Shown one piece after another: positions 9,001-13,471 of a stretch of 13,825 bases of DNA. The stretch is taken from the NCBI GenBank assembly GCA_900765525.1, contig CAAFRY010000100.1, positions 1-13,825 of the forward strand, in the 5' to 3' direction. Position numbers and translations under genes: made by a program. How positions within the stretch are numbered: position 1 is the stretch's first letter; each line of letters begins with the position of its first letter. The notes under the pieces were generated by a model that worked only from the letters and a program-made list of their open reading frames with translations, did no database searches and was not told where the DNA came from. The stretch is from an uncultured Blautia sp. GTDB lineage: Bacteria; Bacillota; Clostridia; Lachnospirales; Lachnospiraceae.

Positions 9001-10461
9001 TGATTGAAAACTTGCGGCATTAGTTTCTGTCAAAGCTTTGTCTACAATTACAATATCTTTTTCTGCTCCTCCAAGAATTTCTCCTAGTGTACCTCCTATA
9101 ATTCCCAAAAGGCCTCCTAAAAGCCCTCCTAAAACGTCTTCCAATAGATTCCCTAACGGACCTAGCAGTGTTCCCAGTAAACCTTCTTTGTCATATTCTA
9201 TATGGAACAGTTCGTTACTTGCTTTACCGTCCTCAGTTGAAAAATAAAGGAAGTCTTCCTCCGTGCTGGTCTTCTCTCCCAGCGCTGTTCCTTTTCTTAC
9301 ATTATAATCTGCATCTCCCGGATAATACGGAACATAGGTAGTTGTCTTCCCTAGTCCAAATGGTCCGCTTACCACTGTTTTTACATACAGCATAGGGGTA
9401 ACCTGCTCCCCGCTTCCAATTTCACGAAGCTGGTATTCGTTACCAATCAGAATATAATTTTCACCCTCTATCTCCGTATATACCTGTCCCAGATAATCAC
9501 GGCCGCCTAATTGGTCATCTGAAACCTCGGCCTGCTCTTGAATCTGAGAAGCCAGCATTTCGGGCATTTCTGCGCTGAAATATCTGGATAAGCTGTATTG
9601 GTGGTCCCTGCTGTAAGTCAGGTTTCCGTTCTCTTCTCCGTTAGGATAAATCATTTGTCCCATGCCAAAATGGGCTGCATCATAATCCTCTGACATTACC
9701 GGCTGTTCCGACACGTCCTCACCCTGCATAGCCATAAGCATTAACTGATAAGGATGGTAAATATAAATGGTATCTGCCTGAGCATCGTATAAGGCAGAGG
9801 TTTCGTCTGCCGTCTTCCCATCTGCAGAACTAAAGCTTCCGGTAAAATCCTGTGGAAGCTGCCACATATTCTGGCTGTCCAGCGGAATATCGTTCATCAA
9901 AACATAGGCTTTATCCAGTCCATAGGTCACTGGCGCTCCGTTTTCATCTACTATAGCCTGTCCTGTTCCAAAGCTGTCCTTAGTCTCATCACCAGTATAA
10001 GCCTGATTTCCGCTTCCTATGGCAGCAAGCTGTGCTTCATTATAAATTTGAATCTTGCCTTCTGCATAGATATTCTGTTCAACAGGCTGTTCCTCTTGAC
10101 CACTTCCTGCAGTTCCTCCCGTATTCTCTGTCTGGTCCCCTATTTGATTAGCTGTCTGGTCTCCTATGGATGTCTGATTACCAGTCTGCCCATCTGGGTT
10201 TTCCTGAGACTGGTCTACTGTAGATTGATTTTGGCTCTGATTGCCTGATTTCTCTGCGTCATTCAGTTCTTGACTGTCCATTTCTGTTGAATATACTGCG
10301 GTATCTTCGCCCTCTGTCAGCAATTGGCCTTCCTGTAAAATATTATCTCCCGAAGGCATCCCTGATGCAGAAACCGTCAAGCCTGGATATAAAGCAGACT
10401 GGAGGAGCGATACTGTCAGTACACCTGCCAGACCTCTCCTCCAAAATCCTTTTCTTCTCAT
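22..10461 (-). CDS. Giant wall-anchored GLUG-repeat surface protein (3479 aa), putative adhesin
   Basis: A single uninterrupted frame codes for 3479 residues. Domains in order: signal peptide (about 1-33, basic start MRRKGFWRR, hydrophobic core, cleavage near VSA/SG); low-complexity Q/N/T/G linker (about 60-130); a region with three header motifs of the type 'YNEAQLAAIGSG' and a 'NIDLDS...W.PI' stretch, as in GLUG-containing proteins (about 132-600); the GG[F/Y]xG repeat array (about 676-2367); a CnaB-like domain (about 2522-2632); a 'DVLSND' Ig/cadherin-like region (about 2640-2750); a jelly-roll-like region ending in 'DAIRVYDP' (about 2837-2990); a MucBP-like domain (about 3226-3295); an acidic wall-spanning linker; and a C-terminal anchor. 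The ATG start is supported by a strong GGGAGGG ribosome binding site 6 nt upstream and by the signal peptide directly after it. The role as adhesin or stalk protein is inferred from architecture; ligand unknown. It has its own promoter and stands apart from the upstream operon. Confidence 0.93.
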   Translation of the reverse strand: MRRKGFWRRGLAGVLTVSLLQSALYPGLTVSASGMPSGDNILQEGQLLTEGEDTAVYSTEMDSQELNDAEKSGNQSQNQSTVDQSQENPDGQTGNQTSIGDQTANQIGDQTENTGGTAGSGQEEQPVEQNIYAEGKIQIYNEAQLAAIGSGNQAYTGDETKDSFGTGQAIVDENGAPVTYGLDKAYVLMNDIPLDSQNMWQLPQDFTGSFSSADGKTADETSALYDAQADTIYIYHPYQLMLMAMQGEDVSEQPVMSEDYDAAHFGMGQMIYPNGEENGNLTYSRDHQYSLSRYFSAEMPEMLASQIQEQAEVSDDQLGGRDYLGQVYTEIEGENYILIGNEYQLREIGSGEQVTPMLYVKTVVSGPFGLGKTTTYVPYYPGDADYNVRKGTALGEKTSTEEDFLYFSTEDGKASNELFHIEYDKEGLLGTLLGPLGNLLEDVLGGLLGGLLGIIGGTLGEILGGAEKDIVIVDKALTETNAASFQSITSPPSVFKNMKYTSDANYIIFRNIDLDSNMDDVAFGNGNGKTSADDPWEPIMLSGNMLGRKNMQENVPVTISNVVVQQGDEINIQKTTGVGFFGTIAGQQDDGLVGTSTNATVVKDINLKTVQVNSTATTTKDVNQSLIGALLEGVGGLVGGVFGALDTILGTFIPGLGLNIGEALEELLSRQTDAADTYATGSFAGRVTGYVEIENCHVSNAQVTNQNKDITGGFVGYTEGVAEYDGLSGILGNIVELLSRLLNVVPGIGLGDLVSLLLEKDLTLGELIPTGYKKAVITDCSVSLGSGTIGNTNTQYNGGFVGIQTGTDINNCEVTGLTSVVAKSYAGGFAGLERNDTLNGALSKLKVEVTPDIQSTQVNCQAVSTENGLTIEAVENYAGGFNGCMADSTSSSCGVSTLTSVQAGKDYAGGFTGRATIGFALALGNPGENTTLVGAVGDLLQGVVEGDKGTEVDSNILNIIGIESSKIHDFSVAGNDIQISAGGSYVGGVLGSGDGVVLQNSSENQTDLKSVQAGADYAGGISGAVKAASGLGVLNEALGLAQALEFQIDGVKVDVEEVTAQNYYSGGAFGLLAGGTVSNSSVSGLKKTEAENYAGGFAGTTGATSVAEAGGINLLGLNLIEVNDLLSLGKILQAKVENCSLQGENASVTAIGNTEGNHYYAGGFVGENNSGKISDSYVTGLAQVSTTKADRDTYAGGFAGCSRVGGLADIGTDDSLGGFLDEGLLDIDGLLDAVGYLIPEYERCSVVFAAHEDKTKPQVKAASAGGFIGEMQGGKIDNSGMDSSYAVENVKYVEGTLYAGGFAGSILSGGLAQSDGLSVLGTNIDLAGLLSVLETYIPQVSNAGVNAFAADDEENTGEGLKVWALTRLETDVDSGTAGGYVGKALGARINDSNVNGLQTKTEEKLTEDDYAVKAPVYAGGFAGKADIGSAAAVGEQLNLLGIVKLGNLTSAVDAVESEFNSCDVYGQPGGFNVYAESGSAGGYVGILKGSRFNDCDSYNFEYIEGETSAGGYAGTMEPGTVANLVESTEVLGGLLSAGDLLSLAKTFIPRVWNSETTAVPCGGYVISSGESSDGVLKGLAGGYVGYNLGGQIIGNETEKSGGTGQKTASAIRIRSVTGQEYAGGFTGLMEAANIADTGSLEILWGTVKANNLISAVEAVYPTETNTQVTGPLRGMELENWNSWVSHVGQYGAYGDNFEKEFATQGELDNFIEGYIYGYTVQALAKDSGTGVDDGGSAGGYVGRMRGGVVTNANAQDVKSVNAYRSAGGFVGEMITGTVANAGGLELADLKIVDNLGVVSTFVPVIYSSQVSGYQSGMTVEAEADTNNMAYGNAGGFAGYIAGGQIWEQQQQADNAEQEAVAAKVSNLKAVTSQKFAGGFAGVMESGSALELDVQSDSGLLNQILGLIITSKDVDALAEVLNATLPTVGSAVVDGQRLAVDGGSGANAEAAGGFVGKAKGAVIGQRDGQSSVAVNNLKSVSGGLYAGGFFGLADVAGVAEVANENTSILGIIGLSNVNVLSSFRTYVYYGQVNGAEDGGFSVAARREEIPTDAKDDSYKNGNAGGFGGSLLDSTVLHSQVKGLSAVKGKNYTGGFVGLTGKSGVIDLDSLTVFEDLLGASAGVIDVFGSQIESSTLEGIASGYTVSSEGGQENIAGGFVGYGDLARIDTCQASQAKQIYSQEIAGGFIGKTSFAYLADVGVESPLLLEPVLSVVNQLLKFLYVDGLENTNLIQVKLPEPFNQVLELTVLSEGDTLSVTLLGLKISVALVKDNGDGSTDVAQIHIGDSYIEVPCHDDGNGNYVDKDNIKIGLIKANRTKVVSSSVKGIASGYDVFGGGAGNDKDGSGNNGYAGGFVGYNNEGLLENNQMLFADTIRGSSAKVGEFSGSSNLETVYDWNTLKDIEGQENYYYVYRQWDEDGLIYLYNNDEKTKLSQITDSTQTAVGENGISYYVYPVQHMEYENMYKHKDVWEGAYQTNAANRFQSPVKVYVSDAQANLMLGIDTYENPSQTEKEEGGIQDPCDEEAKLTIQKIWMDGNNSEETRPDSVEITLKQNGEEYKPITMKTNMAGSDENIWTTTAEVPVYSQGENGELEKYQYTIEEEPIISKDGDRIYATAYSQSEDGYTLYVINYLPSQLIEEDTIVIDFGLSVDIDVLSNDNIFQEGLNGELAGILVQKDGDSNFKEDLTGKVTDTLSAGFGQSGEGIYGKAEILSNQGENNTKEPVVRFTPNSMTMDSYQRIMYAVKLAGDQYVYGVVTVIPSTEIYYEDSYGAIHYTDGSYDKDKSEEELQALTADENWKQHGLWSVVTDSNHPESQVQDTDRPGEQQVQKDVENLYGNDSHYKDCATYSNGSVHYTRVSAVNTYNNGGTSPVASFKFRGTGFDLISLTSRETGAVYIQMFKGTDNTGEVVLSHIEDTYYGYTYDEATGEWTLDEEAKDTLYQVPILKAEDLDYGDYYVEITPMYSNRYDMYDDHYYDFYLDAIRVYDPADPDDTKYQVIEDVYNTDGENHPQFTELRDILLNTANVGGEIPNGAVFVDGNGNISDIKAYESFGPKNEVYLAPGQAISFYLWTNTIPDKVQLSSKLAIGTNSQLSIASAVQEGAENDWEYYKGKTWTIQSSYDSYYEFTDNCIWEEVTDGFKKYRTKYPIVIANTMDENEVNSENKGVLSLTNLQWTGRAEQDDPEEQPDKTKALRMARASVQAELPMLMASVSPENIAAAYFYINLDNQVNIKIQYQDTEGNVLEEEQISCPKEKSYDVSQIVEDKTFEGYTQKEIQGDALKGTGDQDKLILVIYEKQSQPPAVSEPDNSAEDTGDENIPGASGPEATNPGDNPEDTGADVTEPTDIPGTSGPAEPEDNPENTETAGTGPEKNLDNSEEKTTGQDNLGSAETEKTESKDDGKTSEAEEKGAEKSGDGINQQEQKPDTKSQKTGEKTGAKEEKAGQVRTGDETPIGLLVLMMAFAAGSVALAGRKKHKIKE
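25..576 (-). other. Wall-spanning acidic linker and LPXTG-like sorting signal
   Basis: Residues about 3296-3444 are low complexity, rich in Pro, Glu, Asp, Thr, Gly and later Lys, as in wall-spanning segments. The last 35 residues (3445-3479) begin VRTGDETP, continue as a hydrophobic stretch (IGLLVLMMAFAAGSVALAG) and end in a basic tail RKKHKIKE. This is the layout of a sortase substrate, with VRTGD in place of LPXTG; variants of this kind (x-x-TGD) are common in Clostridia. No sortase gene is in the window. Confidence 0.75.
577..786 (-). other. MucBP-like domain in the giant surface protein
   Basis: Residues about 3226-3295 read 'VNIKIQYQDTEGNVL' followed by 'SYDVSQIVEDKTFEGYT' and end 'DKLILVIYEK'. 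This matches the general MucBP pattern (V.YvD.dG, then a GY turn, then v..vY). MucBP domains occur close to the wall anchor in mucus-binding and other surface proteins. There is only one copy and the fit is to the pattern alone, so binding to mucin is not claimed. Confidence 0.5.
2566..2898 (-). other. CnaB-type isopeptide domain in the giant surface protein
   Basis: Residues about 2522-2632 have the order expected of a Cna protein B-type domain. A first strand 'LTIQKIWMDG' carries Lys2530, 'PDSVEITLKQNGE' follows, then 'YTIEEEP' with Glu2599, and a final strand 'LYVINYLP' with Asn2629. In this family a Lys-Asn isopeptide bond forms with help from the Glu and makes the domain resistant to stretching and proteolysis. 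All three candidate residues are present. It lies between the repeat array and the membrane-proximal part, a sensible place for a rigid stalk module. Confidence 0.7.
3361..8436 (-). repeat. Array of about 15 bipartite GLUG-like repeats within the giant surface protein
   Basis: About 31 motifs of the form [YSNFIL]AGG[FY]xG recur through residues 676-2367. They pair into units of roughly 85-145 residues. The first motif of a unit is followed by a long insert ('VA..G', then a Leu-rich helix-like stretch, often 'IP', then a '[ND][CS]xV' strand); the second is followed by a short segment ('GG.I.NS.V.GL..V.A..'). First motifs of successive units lie near + positions 8328, 7975, 7735, 7400, 7175, 6868, 6557, 6200, 5928, 5590, 5160, 4828, 4500, 4186 and 3912. 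At DNA level the word gcaaagcctccggcata and close variants are repeated many times, which could support recombination between units. The GGFxG core resembles the Pfam GLUG motif; a beta-solenoid-like stalk is inferred. Confidence 0.85.
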
Positions 10462-10467
10462 ATGGCT

Positions 10468-10475
10468 CCCTCCCT
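10468..10475 (-). promoter_or_regulatory. Ribosome binding site of the giant surface gene
   Basis: The minus strand reads AGGGAGGG, then GAGCCAT, then wait-free ATG at 10461; the purine run is 6 nt from the start codon. It is a strong match to the 16S anti-Shine-Dalgarno sequence and fixes the start directly before the signal peptide. Confidence 0.8.
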
Positions 10476-10526
10476 ACTAAGTAAAATATAGCTTTTATAT
10501 GGTTTTCCATTAACTCATATAGAAAA

Positions 10527-10555
10527 ATTATACGTTTCAAATTTTTGTTTGTCAA
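10527..10555 (-). promoter_or_regulatory. Consensus -35/-10 promoter of the giant surface gene
   Basis: On the minus strand a perfect -35 box TTGACA (10555-10550) and a perfect -10 box TATAAT (10532-10527) are separated by exactly 17 bases. Transcription would begin near 10520, leaving an untranslated leader of about 60 nt before the ATG at 10461. Such a full consensus predicts strong housekeeping-sigma transcription unless a regulator limits it. Confidence 0.88.
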
Positions 10556-10558
10556 TAA

Positions 10559-10584
10559 TATAAACCTGATTTATCAGGTTTATA
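10559..10584. promoter_or_regulatory. Perfect 12-bp inverted repeat next to the -35 box (candidate operator)
   Basis: The half-site TATAAACCTGAT is followed after 2 bases by its exact reverse complement ATCAGGTTTATA. The palindrome ends 3 bp upstream of the -35 box of the giant gene. A dimeric regulator binding here could activate or repress. As RNA it would make a hairpin with a very tight loop and no U-run, so a terminator is less likely. The regulator is unknown. Confidence 0.6.
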
Positions 10585-10690
10585 AAATCATATATTCAAA
10601 ACATTCTAAAAGCTATACTAAAAAGCACAAATATTTTTTACTTAGGGTTAAGCCATATAGCAAATATTAAATTATCACTATAGTAAAAAC

Positions 10691-10735
10691 AAAAAGCAGC
10701 TATAGGCTGGTTATTTTTCTGCATAGTTGCTTTTT
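10691..10735 (-). terminator. Hairpin terminator downstream of the ABC exporter gene
   Basis: On the minus strand AAAAAGCAACTAT pairs with ATAGCTGCTTTTT over 13 positions with one mismatch, with a loop of 19 bases and a final run of five T. It starts about 50 bp after the stop codon of the exporter. On the plus strand the mismatch becomes a G-U pair and the run of T also follows, so it could work in both directions. The stem is AT-rich and of moderate strength. Confidence 0.6.
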
Positions 10736-10787
10736 CCTTGTTATCCTTATATTTTCGTTTTCTATGTCTTAGACATTCTCACCTGTC

Positions 10788-12506
10788 TCATGTTTTCAAA
10801 CACAACTTTTTATCTTTCACCTCATAAATGCGATGGCACATAGCAAGGACACTGGGCCTGTGTGTGGTAATAATGCACAGCTTTCTCTCATCACTTTTAA
10901 CAATATGCTCCAGCACCTCTCTTTCTGTCTCCATATCCAGTGCAGAAGTAGCCTCGTCCAGCAAAAGTACCGGTGCATTTCTCAAGATGGCTCTGGCAAT
11001 AGCCAGTCTTTGAGCTTGTCCTTCAGAAATTCCGGCTCCTCGTTCTCCGATATAGTGTTTGATTCCTTCGGGAAATTCCATAACAAAGTCCCAGGCGCAG
11101 GCATCCTTCAATGCTTTTTCTATCTCCTCCTCAGTAGCCTGGGGCTTGACAAGCCTCAGATTCTCCTCAATAGTCCCCATAAAAAGAGTATTTCCCTGGG
11201 GTACATAGGAAAAACAGCCTCGGGTACCAGCGGAAAGTCTGCAGCTTTTCTGTCCTTCCCAAAGAAATTCCAGGCTTCCCTTCACAGGCTCCAACACCCC
11301 TAAAAGCAAACGTATGAAAGTTGTTTTTCCCTCTCCTGATGCCCCTACAAGAGCTACAATCTCCCCTGAGCTTACAGAAAAGCCAGAATTTTCAAATACA
11401 GGAGCTTCATTTTTATAGCAAGCTGTCACATCCTCCATCCTGATTTTCAAAGGCCCTGTATATTCTAAAAGTTCTTTGGCCTTAGCATCCTTGCCGCTTT
11501 CTTTTTCCAATGCTTCCAGCTCCATAATTCTTCCCGCCGAGGTCAACGTTCTAATCAAAGACGGAACCATATGTACCAGACCGCTGAAAGAAGACGCAAG
11601 CCCGCTTGCCAGCTGCACAAACATAGCCATAGTACCGGGAGTAATATAGCCACCCCACATCCTGTAAATACTCCAGCCAAAGCAAAGATATGACACAGCC
11701 ATACCTGCCGCTGACATGTAAGAAGAAATGAAAATCTGAAATCTATTGTAATCCATCAGCTTCATTCTGTATCTATCCTGCATGTTTTCCATTTTTCCGC
11801 TGAAGGTCTTCATTAGTCCAAAAGCCTTCAGCGTCTGAAGATTTTGGAAAGAATCATTCTGAAATGCCATCATATCGCTGCTGATTTCCCGCATTTCTTT
11901 ATTATAGGCTCTCATTTTACCCATTAAAACTCTGGAAAGCGCCATAGTCAGCGGTGCACTTACCAAAGCCAGAACTGCCATGGTTTTATCATAATACAAC
12001 ATTATCCCCAAGGCCCCCAGAAACCGAAATCCTTTTGTGACCAAAGCGGGCAGCCAGCTTATCACATTTCCCGACACAATACCCATATCGCTGTTTATCC
12101 GGTTCAACAAATCCCCGGTGCTGTATAGCTGTAGCTCTTCCCACTTGGAACAGAGAATTTTACTGTACAATTCTCTGCGCATTTTATTCTGCACATCCAC
12201 CATCACTCGTGCAGATATTCTACTGATTCCTGCATTCGTCAGAATACTGCCAACCGCCAGTCCCGCCATGCAGGCGGCTAGATTAGTCAGTCTTTGCGTC
12301 TGATGTCCCAGTACAACGTCTATAAGCTGTTTAGAAATCACAGAAACCCCCAGCGAAAAAACAGTCCCTACTGCTCCTACTACCATATAAAATAATATCC
12401 AAAGCCTGTATTTTTTTATATGTCCATACATCCAGAGCAATTCTCTGTACATTTCTCTCCAGTATACTCTTTTGTTCTTTTTCTCTGTCTTTTTCAATAC
12501 TTTCAT
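10788..12506 (-). CDS. ABC exporter, fused permease and ATPase (572 aa)
   Basis: A half-transporter with an N-terminal exporter-type membrane domain (about residues 30-325, with hydrophobic stretches near 36-55, 75-92, 150-190 and 260-310) and a C-terminal ATPase domain. It shows Walker A GASGEGKT (388-395), Q-loop VPQG (Gln437), signature ISEGQ (493-497), Walker B VLLLDE (513-518), D-loop SALD and switch His549. All catalytic residues are present, so it should be active, probably as a homodimer in the cytoplasmic membrane. There is no N-terminal C39 peptidase domain. The ATG start has a GAGG ribosome binding site 4 nt upstream. It begins 27 bp after the phosphatase gene, which suggests an operon. 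The substrate is unknown; lipid, glycolipid, peptide or drug export all fit this family. Confidence 0.93.
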   Translation of the reverse strand: MKVLKKTEKKNKRVYWREMYRELLWMYGHIKKYRLWILFYMVVGAVGTVFSLGVSVISKQLIDVVLGHQTQRLTNLAACMAGLAVGSILTNAGISRISARVMVDVQNKMRRELYSKILCSKWEELQLYSTGDLLNRINSDMGIVSGNVISWLPALVTKGFRFLGALGIMLYYDKTMAVLALVSAPLTMALSRVLMGKMRAYNKEMREISSDMMAFQNDSFQNLQTLKAFGLMKTFSGKMENMQDRYRMKLMDYNRFQIFISSYMSAAGMAVSYLCFGWSIYRMWGGYITPGTMAMFVQLASGLASSFSGLVHMVPSLIRTLTSAGRIMELEALEKESGKDAKAKELLEYTGPLKIRMEDVTACYKNEAPVFENSGFSVSSGEIVALVGASGEGKTTFIRLLLGVLEPVKGSLEFLWEGQKSCRLSAGTRGCFSYVPQGNTLFMGTIEENLRLVKPQATEEEIEKALKDACAWDFVMEFPEGIKHYIGERGAGISEGQAQRLAIARAILRNAPVLLLDEATSALDMETEREVLEHIVKSDERKLCIITTHRPSVLAMCHRIYEVKDKKLCLKT

Positions 12507-12533
12507 ATTTCCTCACTTACAGTCCATACTTTT

Positions 12534-13274
12534 CTAAAGCTCTCCCCGTCTCTGCAGGACTTTGTTTTCTATGACTGCCTGGGGATTTTCCCTGAAAATC
12601 CGCCAAGCCCTTTCCTTTCCGTACCGTCTGCGGACATACTCCTCCACCCCCTGCAGACTGCTACCTCTTCTCACACTATCATGGGCATCGCTGGCAATGA
12701 AATCCTCCATTTCCTGCTCTAAAATCCAATGCCCAATCTTCCAGGCCCCCTCTCCATGGCTGCCCTTCAAACTGCTTTTATTTATCTGAAACAGGGCGCC
12801 TATAGCCCGTCCCTGCTTTGCCAGTTCCGGCTCTCTCTGAATGGCTTCATATCTCTCCGGATGGGCCACCACTGGCACAAAACCACATTCCAATGCAGTC
12901 TCAATTCCTTCCAGAAATTCTTTTTTCTCCACATCAAAATAATATTCCATCAACAGATACCTGCTGCGGCAAAGGGTACAGTACTCCTCTCTGTGATAGA
13001 GCATTTCTTCCCTTCCCTCATATAGAACTTCCATACCTGGATGCAGTCTGACCTCCAGTCCTTCTTGCTCAACAGTTCTCCGTAGTCTCCGGAAAGTAAT
13101 ATCCAGTTCCTCCCCGTCAAAATTCCAAAAACCATAGGCAGGAGCACAGTGAGGCGTCAGTATGATTTCTCTCGTTCCCATTCTCACCGCTTCACGTAAT
13201 AGCTCCATAGCTTCCTGCAGATTCCGGGCACCGTCATCCACCCCTGGGAGGATGTGGGTATGTATATCAATCAT
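12534..13274 (-). CDS. PHP-domain tyrosine phosphatase, CpsB/CapC/YwqE type (246 aa)
   Basis: The protein opens MIDIHTHILPGVDDGA, the hallmark of the CpsB/CapC/YwqE family of metal-dependent protein-tyrosine phosphatases. Candidate metal ligands sit where expected: His5, His7, His42 in TPHC, Glu82 in GMEV, His138 in HPERY, and Asp196 and His198 in SDAHD. Length fits the family (about 250 residues). Family members remove phosphate from BY-kinases such as CpsD and so control capsule polymerisation and export; they act in the cytoplasm or at the membrane face. No kinase or glycosyltransferase is in the window. The start is uncertain: ATG at 13274 fits the family but its GAGG is 12 nt away, while a GTG at 13340 with AAGG 4 nt upstream would add 22 residues of Rpn-like sequence (see the 54-bp repeat). 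ATG at 13274 is preferred by homology. Confidence 0.88.
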   Translation of the reverse strand: MIDIHTHILPGVDDGARNLQEAMELLREAVRMGTREIILTPHCAPAYGFWNFDGEELDITFRRLRRTVEQEGLEVRLHPGMEVLYEGREEMLYHREEYCTLCRSRYLLMEYYFDVEKKEFLEGIETALECGFVPVVAHPERYEAIQREPELAKQGRAIGALFQINKSSLKGSHGEGAWKIGHWILEQEMEDFIASDAHDSVRRGSSLQGVEEYVRRRYGKERAWRIFRENPQAVIENKVLQRRGEL

Positions 13275-13287
13275 TGAGGCTACATAC

Positions 13288-13341
13288 CTCATATGTTCTT
13301 CTTCATCATATTCAAAAATGCTCACACTTTTCGCCTCCACT
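13288..13341. repeat. 54-bp repeat, copy ahead of the phosphatase gene
   Basis: This stretch matches 13746-13799 at 49 of 54 positions in the same orientation. On the minus strand it codes in frame for VEAKSVSIFEYDEEEHMR and then runs into YVAS and the phosphatase start. Four of the five differences are silent in that frame. It appears to be a remnant of an Rpn-family gene tail joined to the front of the phosphatase gene. Immediately outside the repeat the two copies diverge. Confidence 0.85.
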
Positions 13342-13471
13342 TTTCCTTGTGCTGAAAAATCATGGTGAATTAGAAAAACAGGATGGTCTCCTTTTCCCCT
13401 TCATATTTTCTGATTTTAACACACTCTCAGTGTGCAGAAAACCATGGTATTTATCTTTCTTATCTAATTTC
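13342..13471. other. Intergenic gap between the Rpn-type gene and the phosphatase leader
   Basis: The main structure is an inverted repeat CACACT-3-AGTGTG (13420-13434). On the minus strand it is followed by TTAAAAT, so it may be a weak terminator for the Rpn-type gene. The same bases give an extended -10-like TGTTAAAAT for the phosphatase operon, but no convincing -35 lies 17 bases upstream. The phosphatase frame meets a stop about 60 bases before the GTG at 13340, so the Rpn-like relic is not a complete gene. Confidence 0.4.

Larger units (their letters stand above)
10487..10617. repeat. Inverted repeats flanking the promoter (candidate invertible segment)
   Basis: The left arm (10487-10506) begins TATAGCTTTTA and the right arm (10617-10598, read on the other strand) begins with the same 11 bases. 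Over 20 bases the arms agree at 17. They enclose about 91 bp that contain the whole consensus promoter and the palindrome. Inversion would turn the promoter away from the giant gene. The arms are AT-rich and imperfect, and no recombinase gene is in view, so this is a candidate only. Confidence 0.35.

Noticed and set aside
10343..10555. Minus-strand 70-codon frame overlapping the start of the giant gene
   Set aside because: Its TTG start coincides with the -35 box of the promoter, and most of it overlaps the signal-peptide coding region in another frame.
10764..10776. Small palindrome ATGTCT-T-AGACAT just after the exporter stop codon
   Set aside because: The stem is only 6 bp with a 1-base centre and no T-run follows; the hairpin at 10691-10735 is a better terminator.
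13413..13418. Extended -10-like TGTTAAAAT as a promoter for the phosphatase operon
   Set aside because: The bases at the matching -35 position (TTTTCT) fit the consensus poorly, so the promoter of this operon is left uncalled.
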